NCBI GenBank assembly: GCA_018823125.1
Contig: JAHJIW010000003.1
Span: 62,001-126,000 of the forward strand
Direction of reading: 5' to 3'
Length of the DNA: 64,000 bases
From: Candidatus Margulisiibacteriota bacterium
Lineage (GTDB): Bacteria; Margulisbacteria; WOR-1; JAHJIW01
Within the stretch, counting starts at the first letter, position 1. Each line of letters starts with the position of its first letter. Below, piece by piece: positions 48,842-58,674 of this stretch. The notes under the pieces were generated by a model. That model did no database searches. It was not told where the DNA came from and saw only the letters and a program-made list of their open reading frames with translations. The position numbers and the translations under genes are program-made.

Positions 48842-51800
48842 TTAGAAATTAAGCGTTCCTTCAAAAGTAACTAACCCTGCATCAAAATTATCGCTCGGAG
48901 ATTTATGATTAATATAGTTCACGTGTTTAAAGGAAGCAGTCAGCACAATTGAAGTTAAAATTACGTTGTTTTGTGGAAGAGTTACATTTAATGCCCAGGT
49001 ATCAATAACCTTTTCCAGATCTAAATCCGCCAGCGATCCGGCCTGAACTTCGCCGTGATTGTTTTCTTTACTCCAGTCATAAGTCAGTGATCCCCAGGTC
49101 CAAACTTTATAGCGCGCACTGGCCGATACGATGCTTTTATGCAGATTAGCTCCATCCACCTCATTATGGGTGACTTTAAGATTATATCCTGAAGTAACAT
49201 CAAGGTTCGACAGCGGGGCGTAAGCTACGCTAACACTGGTAGTCTGGTCTACGGTATCGGTATATACCCGACTAGAGCTATTATTGTAATTAAGATAATC
49301 CTCTTGTGTAAATGCCGGAGTAATGGTTAGGAATGAAAAAGGAATATAAGATACGGAATACGTTTGAGAGAAAGTATAGGTATTGGTAGTAACTTCCGCC
49401 GTTCCCGATGGAGCCAGGGCATTGCGGCCGTACAATTTATAATTTCCGGTCAGCTTTAAATATCCCCAGGCAAGCGGAACCCAGGTTGCCGTATAGGTAT
49501 CTGAATTACCGCGGGTGTGTGATCCGGTTTCCTGAAAAGCGTGATCCCAGGCCCCGGCCCAATTAACCGTTACACTGGAATGCGGTAAAACTTTAACGTT
49601 AGCCGCCGTTCTTTCGGTGCGCGGGTTTTCCTTCCCTACTACTAAGGTCAAAGTTTCGGTACGGTTGTGGTCGAAGGCAGAAACCACCGGATCCCATGGA
49701 GTAAAGTCCATATGGTAGGTCTCGTTGCGGGTTTTACTTGGATTAGACGGATCTAAAACATTAATCCCTTCGTGTTCGATCAGTTTCATGCGGGTTGACC
49801 ATTTCTTAAATGGTTCACGGGTTAAATCCAAAGAAAGGTCATAGGTATTGTCCCGGGTAATCGTATGCGCCGAAACCACCTCAACCGTGGTAGAACCCGA
49901 CTGCGATGCTACGGTGGTAAGCGGCTCACTAATTTGATGGGCAAAAGAAAATGAAAATCGATCCGTAAACTGAATTGCATTGGTAGTGCTGAAACCAAGC
50001 GTCGAGTTAGTGGAGGGAGATTGCTTATCCAAATAATCATATTGAGTAGAAGACTTACTAAAACTATTACTATTGGTATAAATTAAGCTTCCCAGGGTCA
50101 AGATGGGCAAACCATAATTGGCAGACCAACTTTGCAGCAGTGTATCACTATCCCGCAGCGTTGCTCCCGGCAAAATATCGTTATAGGCTAAATAGTTACG
50201 GTAAGATACCGTCGCATTTCCAAAAGTAAACACCGGAAATCCCAGGCTGGCATTACGGTCGTAAGCGCGCGAAAACCGGTTATTATAATTTTGGATCTGG
50301 TTTAATGCCTCTCTGAGGCTGGTTGAAATGGTAACATCGGTAAACGGAGAATAACTGGCCGCAATATTTTTATGTTCGGATCCGACTCCGATCGCCGTCC
50401 CGCCCATGGGAGTAAAATCTTTTTCCATCTGCCGATAGTCACCCGAAAGACTAACTCCGTAAATTTTAGTATTACCAGCCACTTTATAAGCCGAACCCAG
50501 CTTTTCGGTAACCGTACCGACCACTGCGCCGGAAGACTGAAAGTCAAAATCTACCCGGATCGCATCTAACGAAGAAGGTGCAATGTAATAAAATACCAGT
50601 TGTCCCGGAGCAGTATAACTAATGTAGTAATCGATATCGCGGTTCAATAATCTTTCGTTTACAAATACCAGTTCGCTGTTTTCAATAATATTATTGGTAG
50701 CGTGCAAGGTATAAGTTCGGCTATCATCTCCGGGAAAAGCTTCGGTAGTAGCTTCCGTAGGAATGACTTGGTCGGTGCTGGATCTGGCGTAAGCCGCACT
50801 TAAACCACCCCACTCGCCCCACTGCACCGCCGCATCCATACCAATTACGTCTTTAACTAAATCCTGGCCGGTGGTTGCGGTATCCGCAACGTACTCAAAA
50901 ATAACCGAAAAGTTATAATCGGTATCCAGCACATTATTAAAAGTAATGTACGGATTATCCTGGTTATAGTTAATTGAATAGCCGGTATCCCCCGCATCCG
51001 CATCAAAGCTTGAGTTGCGGGTATAGGTCGTAATGGTTGATGCTCCCTGCTGCCAAACTTGTACCGTTTCTGTTCCCGGAACAATTCCACGGTAACCGCT
51101 AACATAATACGGTCCGCGGCTCCCGTTGCCAACCCCGTTGTATCTTCCCACAATACTTTTATAATAAGTATAAGTCACCGTAACCTCATCGGTCGCCCCG
51201 ATCGTAGTCAAAAGCTTAACCGTACCAGTATCGTATCCGTCTGACATATCGTCACGATCGTTGGTGTAAGCTAACTTACAAAACGGATTCGGGACTGCAT
51301 ATCCAGTTGCAGGATCAATACTTACGGTCGGAATGGCATAATCTACCTCCCAGGTTAAGGCCGTCCCGTTTAATTTAACCGTAAAAGACGCTTCGGTGGT
51401 GGGAACAATCGGAAAATAAGACAGGTAAAGCGTATTATTATTACTGATTACATCTGAACCGGTAAATGAATCAATCACTTGTGCCGTAGGGGCGCCGGTT
51501 CCCTTTTCTGCTTTTTCACTTAAGTAAGTGGTGCCCAAGGTTAGCTTATAAACATCTTCTTCTGGAACGGCCTCTGGCTCATACATAACTTGATATATGT
51601 AGCTCGCTGAAATCTGCGACGATTCAGAAATCGCAAAATTAAAAATTATTTTGCCTTCGGCATAGTTGATCGAATAATCTAGATCTCTGACGGCGGGAAT
51701 CTCATCAATATAAATTTTTTCGGTGCCTTTGATTACGTGCTGGTACTTCAGCGCGTACGGTCCACGACTGCCAATGCCGTCGATACGTTCTGACTCAAGT

Positions 51801-53140
51801 GAAGTAAGCTTATATTGGTAGTCTATCAATAAAGGATCTTCTGCCGAAGGCAGGGTTGCCATTAAAAGGTCAACGCTTCCTTCTAAATAATTAATTAAAT
51901 AGTCTTCATCTTTAACCAAAAGTTTTCCCTGAAACATAATCTGCTCCGAAAACATCTCCACCGGAAAATGCCGGAGCTGGTAATGACCGGTATCCTCTTC
52001 TTCTAAAATTCTTTGCTCATAGGCCTCCATCGAAATCGGCGGAGCCGTGATAAACCCAAACCCTTCAACGTAGATTCTGGCCCCTTCGGGAATTTCTCCC
52101 GCCAGCGATTCAATGGTTACCACCGGAGTTTCGGTAAGCGGAACTGCTTTTACCTTTTCGGTAACCGTCAAGCTCTCGACTTCCTCGCTGGTTATCCCCT
52201 CCATAGTTGACAGCGCCGCAATCTTTTCATAAATTATCGCCTCAAGCGTAGCCGCTTCCTCATCAATAATTTCTTCTTCAAATGTGGTTGGAAAATTCTC
52301 CTCGGTGTTAACAATAATCGGCGTTGCATCCGGCTCAAATTTGCCCACATCCCTGGGATCAAAAGAAAAGCGATACTGGGTTCCAAAAAATTCGGTCTTG
52401 GAAAGCGAAGGGAAGAACAAATCCAAAATATTGGTATACTCGTAAGAATAACTAAATTCATCATCCACGGTTAAAATGTTCGTAAACGTAACTATTCCTT
52501 CAAAATAATCGATCGTATAATCAACCCCGCGCTTAAGCAAAATCCCGTTCAATTCAATCCGTTCGGTTCCTTCCATAATGGAACCGTGTCCTAAGTTATA
52601 CGGTCCGCGGGTATTATTGCCGATTTGGGTAGTCAATGCTTGAGTTTGACTGCGTCCCTTAACAGAAGGAACTAACATGAAATCATACCAGGAGTCTTTT
52701 GAGGTAAACATGACACCGTTTACGTACTTAGAGATCGAAGCAAATTCGTTTCCTGAAAAATTAGCGGTGATGTCTCCAAAAGTTAACTCGTGCTGATTAT
52801 ATTTTACTTTGACGTTATATTTATCCGGCGTTTCGGGCTGCTGCTCTAAGTCATAAGTAACCGCTAACGTTTCCGAAAGCTTTCCGGTGATCATTAAAAC
52901 CAGTCTTTCCTGCCAGGGTCCGCCCGAATAAGTAGGCGAATATCCAACCTGTGAAATACCGGTGAAGTAATTGCTCATTGGTTCTACATATACTTGTTTG
53001 TATTCGTACTTTTTATAACCGTAAATTTCCAATTGGGGGTAGGTTTCGGCGGCAAAGACTGGGGCAAGATCAAACACGCCTATCAAAAGGTACACAAATA
53101 CTACGGCGAGAAATATATTTTTAAATAATTTTCTAAGCAA
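48842..53140 (-). CDS. Giant outer-membrane protein with six periplasmic/surface repeats
   Basis: 1432 residues, TTG start with GAGG 5 bases upstream; signal peptide ends near PVFA. Residues about 30-150 are a strand-rich leading domain. About 150-900 hold six divergent copies of a unit of 90-130 residues whose core is E-x-(I/V)-x-(L/V)-N-x-x-L-L-x-x-x-x-DY-x-I-x-Y-x-x-G-x-(I/V)-x-F, e.g. LLKRGVDYTIDYFEGIVTFT and LLNRDIDYYISYTAPGQLVF. From about 930 to the end, long alternating strands form a probable barrel of 20 or more strands ending in LNF. Function unknown; possibly a translocation or adhesion pore. Monocistronic. Confidence 0.75.
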   Translation of the reverse strand: MLRKLFKNIFLAVVFVYLLIGVFDLAPVFAAETYPQLEIYGYKKYEYKQVYVEPMSNYFTGISQVGYSPTYSGGPWQERLVLMITGKLSETLAVTYDLEQQPETPDKYNVKVKYNQHELTFGDITANFSGNEFASISKYVNGVMFTSKDSWYDFMLVPSVKGRSQTQALTTQIGNNTRGPYNLGHGSIMEGTERIELNGILLKRGVDYTIDYFEGIVTFTNILTVDDEFSYSYEYTNILDLFFPSLSKTEFFGTQYRFSFDPRDVGKFEPDATPIIVNTEENFPTTFEEEIIDEEAATLEAIIYEKIAALSTMEGITSEEVESLTVTEKVKAVPLTETPVVTIESLAGEIPEGARIYVEGFGFITAPPISMEAYEQRILEEEDTGHYQLRHFPVEMFSEQIMFQGKLLVKDEDYLINYLEGSVDLLMATLPSAEDPLLIDYQYKLTSLESERIDGIGSRGPYALKYQHVIKGTEKIYIDEIPAVRDLDYSINYAEGKIIFNFAISESSQISASYIYQVMYEPEAVPEEDVYKLTLGTTYLSEKAEKGTGAPTAQVIDSFTGSDVISNNNTLYLSYFPIVPTTEASFTVKLNGTALTWEVDYAIPTVSIDPATGYAVPNPFCKLAYTNDRDDMSDGYDTGTVKLLTTIGATDEVTVTYTYYKSIVGRYNGVGNGSRGPYYVSGYRGIVPGTETVQVWQQGASTITTYTRNSSFDADAGDTGYSINYNQDNPYITFNNVLDTDYNFSVIFEYVADTATTGQDLVKDVIGMDAAVQWGEWGGLSAAYARSSTDQVIPTEATTEAFPGDDSRTYTLHATNNIIENSELVFVNERLLNRDIDYYISYTAPGQLVFYYIAPSSLDAIRVDFDFQSSGAVVGTVTEKLGSAYKVAGNTKIYGVSLSGDYRQMEKDFTPMGGTAIGVGSEHKNIAASYSPFTDVTISTSLREALNQIQNYNNRFSRAYDRNASLGFPVFTFGNATVSYRNYLAYNDILPGATLRDSDTLLQSWSANYGLPILTLGSLIYTNSNSFSKSSTQYDYLDKQSPSTNSTLGFSTTNAIQFTDRFSFSFAHQISEPLTTVASQSGSTTVEVVSAHTITRDNTYDLSLDLTREPFKKWSTRMKLIEHEGINVLDPSNPSKTRNETYHMDFTPWDPVVSAFDHNRTETLTLVVGKENPRTERTAANVKVLPHSSVTVNWAGAWDHAFQETGSHTRGNSDTYTATWVPLAWGYLKLTGNYKLYGRNALAPSGTAEVTTNTYTFSQTYSVSYIPFSFLTITPAFTQEDYLNYNNSSSRVYTDTVDQTTSVSVAYAPLSNLDVTSGYNLKVTHNEVDGANLHKSIVSASARYKVWTWGSLTYDWSKENNHGEVQAGSLADLDLEKVIDTWALNVTLPQNNVILTSIVLTASFKHVNYINHKSPSDNFDAGLVTFEGTLNF

Positions 53141-53230
53141 ACTATCCTCGCTGGGAATAAATTTTTTAGTTTGATTAGATTATATCATAAATATAAGAGG
53201 GGAAAAGCTGAGAAAGCGGCAATTGAAATT

Positions 53231-54472
53231 TTAAATAAACTTCTTCACAATTAAGATGGCATTATGCCCGCCAAAGCCGAAAGAATTGGACATCGCAGTA
53301 GTAACTTTAACTTCTCGGGCCTTATTAGGAACATAATCTAAGTCGCATTCGGGATCCGGAACTTGATAATTGATAGTAGGATGGATGATTCCATCCTGGA
53401 TAGATTTCACGCAAGCAATACATTCGACGGCGCCGGTTGCTCCCAGGAGATGGCCGATCATTGATTTAGTAGAACTGATTGGAATACTTTTTGCTCTGTC
53501 CCCAAAAACGGTTTTGATTGCCATGGTTTCGTATTTATCATTTAAAACGGTCGAGGTTCCATGGGCATTAATATAATCAACTTGATCCGGCGAAATTTTA
53601 GCGCTTTTTAAAGCTGCGTTAATCGCCCGGACCGCCCCTTCCCCGCAAGGTGCCGGCGCAGTAATATGATTTGCATCTCCGCTCATCCCGTACCCAACCA
53701 CTTCGGCAATAATCTTAGCCCCGCGCGCTTTGGCATGCTCTAAGCTTTCCAGCACCACAATTCCCGCCCCTTCCCCCATGACAAAACCATTTCTTTCTTT
53801 ATCGAAAGGTCGGCTGGCGTGTTCGGGATCATCATTGCTGGCAGAAAGCGCTTTAGCTGCACAAAAAGAACCAACGCCAAGCGGAGTAATGGAAGCTTCT
53901 GCTCCGCCCGCAATCATTGCTTCGGCATCGCCGCGTTTTATAATCTCAGCGGCTTCTCCGATACAATGCGTACCCGTGGCACAGGCCGTGACCACGCAAC
54001 TGTTCGGTCCTTTGGCTCCGATTTGAATTGAAACAACTCCGGCTGCCATATCACAAATCATCATCGGCACGGTAAAAGGCGAAAGTCGACTGGGCCCTTT
54101 CTCTATCATTATGCGGCATTGTTTTTCCAAAAATCCAATGCCGCCAATACCGGATCCAATTAAAACTCCCGTTTGATTGGCTTCCTCTTCCTCAATTTTC
54201 AAACCGGATTCAGCCACCGCCATTTTTGCAGCCGCAATCGCATATTGAATAAATTCGGTGATGCGGCGTGCTTCCTTTTTGTCCATAAAATCAGCCGGGT
54301 TAAAGTCTTTTACTTCAGCCGCGATCTGAGTTGAAAATTCCGCAGCGTCAAAACGAGTGATTTTTGAAACCGTGTTGTGCCCCGCTTTTAGTCCTTCCCA
54401 TAACTTTTCTACGCCAATTCCCATCGGCGTTACCGCCCCCATCCCGGTTATTACTACTCTGCGCTCTGACAT
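53231..54472 (-). CDS. fabF: 3-oxoacyl-ACP synthase II
   Basis: 413 residues, thiolase fold. Active-site Cys in VTACATGTHCIGEA, His in NAHGTSTVLND and His in SMIGHLLGATGAVE; GFGGHNAILIVKK at the end. Condenses malonyl-ACP with growing acyl-ACP in chain elongation. Last gene of the fatty-acid operon, directly abutting fabK. Confidence 0.96.
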   Translation of the reverse strand: MSERRVVITGMGAVTPMGIGVEKLWEGLKAGHNTVSKITRFDAAEFSTQIAAEVKDFNPADFMDKKEARRITEFIQYAIAAAKMAVAESGLKIEEEEANQTGVLIGSGIGGIGFLEKQCRIMIEKGPSRLSPFTVPMMICDMAAGVVSIQIGAKGPNSCVVTACATGTHCIGEAAEIIKRGDAEAMIAGGAEASITPLGVGSFCAAKALSASNDDPEHASRPFDKERNGFVMGEGAGIVVLESLEHAKARGAKIIAEVVGYGMSGDANHITAPAPCGEGAVRAINAALKSAKISPDQVDYINAHGTSTVLNDKYETMAIKTVFGDRAKSIPISSTKSMIGHLLGATGAVECIACVKSIQDGIIHPTINYQVPDPECDLDYVPNKAREVKVTTAMSNSFGFGGHNAILIVKKFI

Positions 54473-55429
54473 CTAATTGGCCCCCTCAGCTTCTTTAACT
54501 AATTCTTCAATAATTTTGGCCGCCGGTTTAATGCTGCGGTCTTTAATTTTTGCAACATTTTCACCGCTAAAAACCACTCCGTGATCCACATCCCCGCGCT
54601 GTGAATTAATTAATGCCTGAATAATGCAATACTCAAGGGAACAGTGCTTTAAGCAAAAATCACAACCCACTGGTTTAGGCGCAGTTTTATTTAAAATTTT
54701 ATCAGAAAAAGGATTTTTTAGAGCTCTTCCCGGAAGTCCTACCGGAGAGGTAATTAATCGAATGTCTCCCTCTTTGGCATTTTGGTACATCTTTTTAAAC
54801 TCGAGAGCCGCATTACATTCTTCTGATAAAACAAACTTGGTGGCAATCTGAACTCCGTTGGCCCCCAGCTTAAGCATATCTACAATTCCCTGGCCGTCAA
54901 TTATTCCCCCCGCCGCAATGATTGGTAATTTTACCAGCGGTCTAATTTCGATGACTAAATCTTTTATCGGGCGGTCGGTTCCCAGGTGCCCGCCCGCTTC
55001 TTTACCCTCGATTACGATTGCTGCCGCCCCCAATTTTTCTGAAAGTTTGGCCAGCTTAGCAGACGAAACGATCGGGACTACCGGAACTCCGTACTCCAAA
55101 CCAATCTTAAAAAGATCTCTGGAAAATCCGGCACCGGAAACAATTAAATCAATTTTTTCTTTAATGGCGGTGTTAACAATGCCCAAAAATTCGCGGGCCA
55201 CAAACATAATGTTGATGCCCACGATTCCACCATTAGCTAAATCTCTGGCAATTTTAATTTCTCGGGCGAGTTCCTCAAACTCCATCCCCGAGGCCGCAAT
55301 TAATCCGATGCCTCCGGCCGCCGCCACCGCACCCGCTAACCTTCCCGTAGAAAGTCGAATTGCCATGCCCCCCTGAATAATAGGGATGCGTGCCGTTAAA
55401 TTTGCAATTTTTAATTCCGGTAACTTCAT
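54473..55429 (-). CDS. fabK: FMN-dependent enoyl-ACP reductase II (FabK) or related nitronate monooxygenase
   Basis: 318 residues, TIM barrel. IIQGGMAIRLSTGRLAGAV, IVIEGKEAGGHLGTD (catalytic His region of FabK), IIAAGGIIDGQGI and GANGVQIATKFVLSEE are family motifs. FabK reduces trans-2-enoyl-ACP with NAD(P)H. Near the C-terminus is a Cys-rich patch, CDFCLKHCSLEYC, absent from classical FabK and able to bind an Fe-S cluster or Zn. The operon context supports FabK; nitronate monooxygenase is the alternative. Confidence 0.83.
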   Translation of the reverse strand: MKLPELKIANLTARIPIIQGGMAIRLSTGRLAGAVAAAGGIGLIAASGMEFEELAREIKIARDLANGGIVGINIMFVAREFLGIVNTAIKEKIDLIVSGAGFSRDLFKIGLEYGVPVVPIVSSAKLAKLSEKLGAAAIVIEGKEAGGHLGTDRPIKDLVIEIRPLVKLPIIAAGGIIDGQGIVDMLKLGANGVQIATKFVLSEECNAALEFKKMYQNAKEGDIRLITSPVGLPGRALKNPFSDKILNKTAPKPVGCDFCLKHCSLEYCIIQALINSQRGDVDHGVVFSGENVAKIKDRSIKPAAKIIEELVKEAEGAN

Positions 55430-55469
55430 TTTTTATTCACCCCGCAAACTTACTCGCAATTTTTTGCCT

Positions 55470-55517
55470 GGCTAGGGTAGCCCCATAGCTAACTCAAAGC
55501 TACGTGGCTACCCAGCC
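55470..55517. repeat. Long perfect-looking hairpin between acpP and fabK
   Basis: GGCTAGGGTAGCC pairs with GGCTACCCAGCC, with an inner stem TAGCT/AGCTA: about 17 base pairs with one bulge. There is no T-run on the minus strand, so it is not a typical terminator. It may set the acpP:fabK mRNA ratio as a processing or stability element, or be an extragenic palindrome. Confidence 0.6.
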
Positions 55518-55524
55518 GCCACGC

Positions 55525-55779
55525 TTATTGTTTTGCGTGTTCTTTAATGTAATTAATGGTATCGCCTACAGTCTTAATCTTTTCTGCTTGCTCGTCAGGA
55601 ATTTCCATGCCAAATGCTTCTTCCAGTGCCATTACTAATTCTACCGTATCCAGAGAATCCGCACCTAAATCATCCACAAAAGAAGACTCTTTACTTACTT
55701 CTGACTCAGATACACCTAACTGCTCTACCACTACTTTTTTTACATCTTCAAATACTTTTTGCTCGTCCAACACAATCAC
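55525..55779 (-). CDS. acpP: Acyl carrier protein
   Basis: 84 residues, acidic. The phosphopantetheine serine lies in [20 protein letters not shown]. Helical pattern and length are standard. It carries all intermediates of the pathway encoded around it. Two preceding codons (MIVLDEQ) differ from common ACPs but the GGAGG ribosome site upstream supports this start. Confidence 0.97.
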   Translation of the reverse strand: MIVLDEQKVFEDVKKVVVEQLGVSESEVSKESSFVDDLGADSLDTVELVMALEEAFGMEIPDEQAEKIKTVGDTINYIKEHAKQ

Positions 55780-55785
55780 CTCCTT

Positions 55786-56526
55786 TTACATATACATTCC
55801 GCCATTGACCGACAGCACTTGTCCAGTAATATAATCTGAATCACTGCTGGCCAAAAACACACACGCATTTGCAATATCTTCGGGCAAACCTAATTTTTTT
55901 AAGGGAATTTGTTCCTTCATTTTATTTTTAATCTCTTCCGGGATTTTCTGGGTCATTTCAGTATCGATAAAGCCCGGCGCCACCGCATTGACCAAAATAT
56001 TGCGGCTGGCTACTTCGCGCGCAATCGTTTTTGTAAAACCAATCACGCCCGCCTTAGTTGCCGAATAATTAGCTTGTCCGGCATTTCCCATCAAACCCAC
56101 GATGGATGCAATATTGATAATTTTTCCGGCTCTAGCTTTCATCATGATTGGAATGACTGCCTTGGTGCAGTTAAAAACTCCGGTTAAGTTTACGGATACA
56201 ACTGCATTCCACTCCTCTGGTTTCATGCGCATCAGCAGAGCATCTTTGGTGATGCCCGCATTGTTTACCAAGATATCAATTTTGCCTAAATCTTTAGCCG
56301 TAGCCGCAATCACTTTGCCGGTTTCATCAAAATCCGCCACGTTTTGCTTAACTGCAATAACATTTCCGCCGGCTGCATTAAGTTCGTCGGCAGTTTTTTG
56401 GGCTGCTTCCAAATTAATATCCGAAATTACTACTTTGGCTCCTGCGGCCACAAATGCTTGGGCTATCGATTTACCAATACCTTGCGCCCCTCCGGTAATA
56501 AAAGCAGTTTTATCTTTTAATTTCAT
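55786..56526 (-). CDS. fabG: 3-oxoacyl-ACP reductase
   Basis: 246 residues from the ATG at 56526 (GGGAG 6 bases upstream; the GTG at 56529 is an alternative). SDR fold: NADP loop TGGAQGIGKSIAQ, NNAG in LVNNAGITKDA, catalytic Ser/Tyr/Lys in IASIVGLMGNAGQANYSATK, and the C-terminal DYITGQVLSVNGGMYM. Reduces 3-oxoacyl-ACP with NADPH. Confidence 0.96.
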   Translation of the reverse strand: MKLKDKTAFITGGAQGIGKSIAQAFVAAGAKVVISDINLEAAQKTADELNAAGGNVIAVKQNVADFDETGKVIAATAKDLGKIDILVNNAGITKDALLMRMKPEEWNAVVSVNLTGVFNCTKAVIPIMMKARAGKIINIASIVGLMGNAGQANYSATKAGVIGFTKTIAREVASRNILVNAVAPGFIDTEMTQKIPEEIKNKMKEQIPLKKLGLPEDIANACVFLASSDSDYITGQVLSVNGGMYM

Positions 56527-56541
56527 CACAAACTCCCTTAA

Positions 56542-57489
56542 TTATGATAACGCATCAATGGTTGTTTTAAAAGATGCCAGATCCTCAATATTTAATATTT
56601 TAACCTGAGGATTAATCTTTTTAATCAATCCGGATAATACTTTTTTAGGGCCCAGTTCGACAAAAGTATCAATTCCTTTAGATATCATATTTTCTACAGA
56701 TTGCTGCCAGAGTACGGTGCTAACCACCTGCTCAACCAGTTTTTGCTTAATTTCCGCCGCCGCGGTCATATATTCGCCGGTAACATTAGATACTACCGGA
56801 AACCGTGCATCCTGAAACTTAACTTGGGTAAACTCACCTTTTAATCGCTCTGCCGCCGGCTGCATCAGTGCACAATGGAAAGGTGCGCTTACCGCCAAAG
56901 GAATTACTCTTTTGGCACCGGCCTCTTTACAATGGGAAGCAACTTCTTCCACCGGTTTTTTCTCGCCGGAAATTACCACTTGTCCGGGAGAATTAAAGTT
57001 TGCCGCACATACTATGCCCGAAGTAGCGTAAGAAGCCAGTTCTAAAACTTTATCATACGGCAACCCTAAAATGGCCACCATCGCTCCGTGGCCTTCGGGA
57101 ACCGCGCTTTGCATAAATTTTCCGCGTTTGTTTACCAAGCGGACAGCATCCATAAAATCAATCGTTCCCGCAGCCGTTAACGCCGAATATTCACCCAAGC
57201 TGTGCCCCGCCGCTACTGACGGCAGGAGGCCTCTTTTCTTTAGTATGGCAAAAATCGCTACCGAAACGGTTAAAATCGCCGGCTGGGTTATTTCGGTTTT
57301 TTTCAAATCGTCAACTGGTCCTTCAAAACAAAGTTTTTTAAGATCGAATTCAAGCGCCGTATTCGCTTCATCAAAAATTTTGGCTGCACTTTCAAAATTT
57401 TCGGCAAGTTCCTTGCCCATCCCCACGTACTGCGACCCCTGCCCCGGAAAAACGTACGCTACCTTTTTTAATGTTTTTACTTCTGCCAT
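56542..57489 (-). CDS. fabD: Malonyl-CoA:ACP transacylase
   Basis: 315 residues. FPGQGSQYVGMG at the start, nucleophile Ser in AAGHSLGEYSALTAAG, the substrate Arg in RGKFMQ, and catalytic His in VSAPFHCALMQPAAE. Loads malonate onto ACP. Follows etfA after 3 bases. Confidence 0.96.
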   Translation of the reverse strand: MAEVKTLKKVAYVFPGQGSQYVGMGKELAENFESAAKIFDEANTALEFDLKKLCFEGPVDDLKKTEITQPAILTVSVAIFAILKKRGLLPSVAAGHSLGEYSALTAAGTIDFMDAVRLVNKRGKFMQSAVPEGHGAMVAILGLPYDKVLELASYATSGIVCAANFNSPGQVVISGEKKPVEEVASHCKEAGAKRVIPLAVSAPFHCALMQPAAERLKGEFTQVKFQDARFPVVSNVTGEYMTAAAEIKQKLVEQVVSTVLWQQSVENMISKGIDTFVELGPKKVLSGLIKKINPQVKILNIEDLASFKTTIDALS

Positions 57490-57492
57490 TTT

Positions 57493-58674
57493 TTAACCCT
57501 TGAACTTTTGGATCAATTTTGGAACCACTTCAAACAAGTCGCCCACGATTCCGTAATCGCAAATCTTAAAGATCGGCGCATCCGGATCTTTATTAATCGC
57601 CACAATTGTATCCGAAGATGACATTCCCGCCAAATGCTGTATCGCCCCTGAAATCCCACAGGCAATATATAACTTCGGACAAACGGTTTTTCCGGTTTGT
57701 CCAACCTGGTGGTGCGAAGAAATCCATCCGGCATCCACCGTGGCGCGTGAAGCCCCTACCGCCCCACCCAAAGTCATCGCTAATGCTTCAATCAAAGCAA
57801 AGTGTTTAGGGTCGCCTAACCCTCTCCCGCCGGAAACAATAATTTCCGCTTCGGTTAAGTTAACTTTTACGGAAGTATCTTTAATAATATCTAAAATCTT
57901 TACTGCCATGTCTCCCGCCCGCAATTTAATGTTTTCTTTAAGTATTTCGCCTCTGCGTGAAGGATCTTTTTCTAATTTTTTCATTACTTTGGGCCGGACG
58001 GTGGCCATTTGGGGTCGATGCTGAGGAGAAATAATGGTAGCCATGATGTTTCCGCCAAAAGCCGGACGGGTTTGTAAAAGTTTGCGGTCCTCAACGTCCA
58101 CATCTAAGCCGGTGCAGTCTGCGGTTAAACCGGTTTTAATGCGCGCCGCGATGCGGGAAGCTAAATCCCTTCCGGTAGTAGTAGCTCCAATCAAAACAAT
58201 TTCGGGCTTATGGCGACCGATTAAATCCGAAAGCACGGTAGCATAAGGAGCCGTAACATAATTATTTAAACGATCATCAGTAACTAGTAATACGTAATCG
58301 GCGCCGTAATGAATTAATTCTTCGGCCTGTTTTTCAACTTCGGGGCCACCGATCAGTACGGCAGTTAATCTTTCTTCTAGTTTATCGGCCAGTTTGCGTC
58401 CTTCGCCTAAAAGTTCGAGCCCCACACTTTGAACCTTACCTTCGTGTTGTTCGGCAAAAACCCAAACCCCGCGGTATTCATCAATATTCATGCCGGCTTT
58501 TTTTTCGACCTTAAGCTCGATCGCCTTAACCGGACAAACCGGAACGCAGGCCCCGCAAAGCGTGCAGCCTTCTTTAATTATAGCCAACTTTCCTTCCATC
58601 TCAATTACGCCAAAAGGACAGGCGGGCACACATTTTTTACAGCCAATACATTTTTCGGTTACTTTAATCGACAT
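57493..58674 (-). CDS. etfA: Electron transfer flavoprotein alpha subunit with N-terminal 2x[4Fe-4S] ferredoxin domain
   Basis: 393 residues. Two complete [4Fe-4S] motifs: C9-x2-C12-x2-C15-x3-C19 and C37-x2-C40-x2-C43-x3-C47. The EtfA domain follows from about 68: GATTTGRDLASRIAARIKTG, GNIMATIISPQHRPQMATVRP, and the FAD site VSGGRGLGDPKHF with SRATVDAGWISSHHQVGQTG and ISGAIQHLAGM. Ferredoxin-fused EtfA is known from clostridial CarE/LctC complexes that perform flavin-based electron bifurcation. Whether this one bifurcates is inference. Its start overlaps the etfB stop by one base. Confidence 0.93.
   Translation of the reverse strand: MSIKVTEKCIGCKKCVPACPFGVIEMEGKLAIIKEGCTLCGACVPVCPVKAIELKVEKKAGMNIDEYRGVWVFAEQHEGKVQSVGLELLGEGRKLADKLEERLTAVLIGGPEVEKQAEELIHYGADYVLLVTDDRLNNYVTAPYATVLSDLIGRHKPEIVLIGATTTGRDLASRIAARIKTGLTADCTGLDVDVEDRKLLQTRPAFGGNIMATIISPQHRPQMATVRPKVMKKLEKDPSRRGEILKENIKLRAGDMAVKILDIIKDTSVKVNLTEAEIIVSGGRGLGDPKHFALIEALAMTLGGAVGASRATVDAGWISSHHQVGQTGKTVCPKLYIACGISGAIQHLAGMSSSDTIVAINKDPDAPIFKICDYGIVGDLFEVVPKLIQKFKG

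Noticed and set aside
54858..55376. 172-residue plus-strand frame within fabK
   Set aside because: Antisense shadow of fabK with no ribosome site or recognisable domain.
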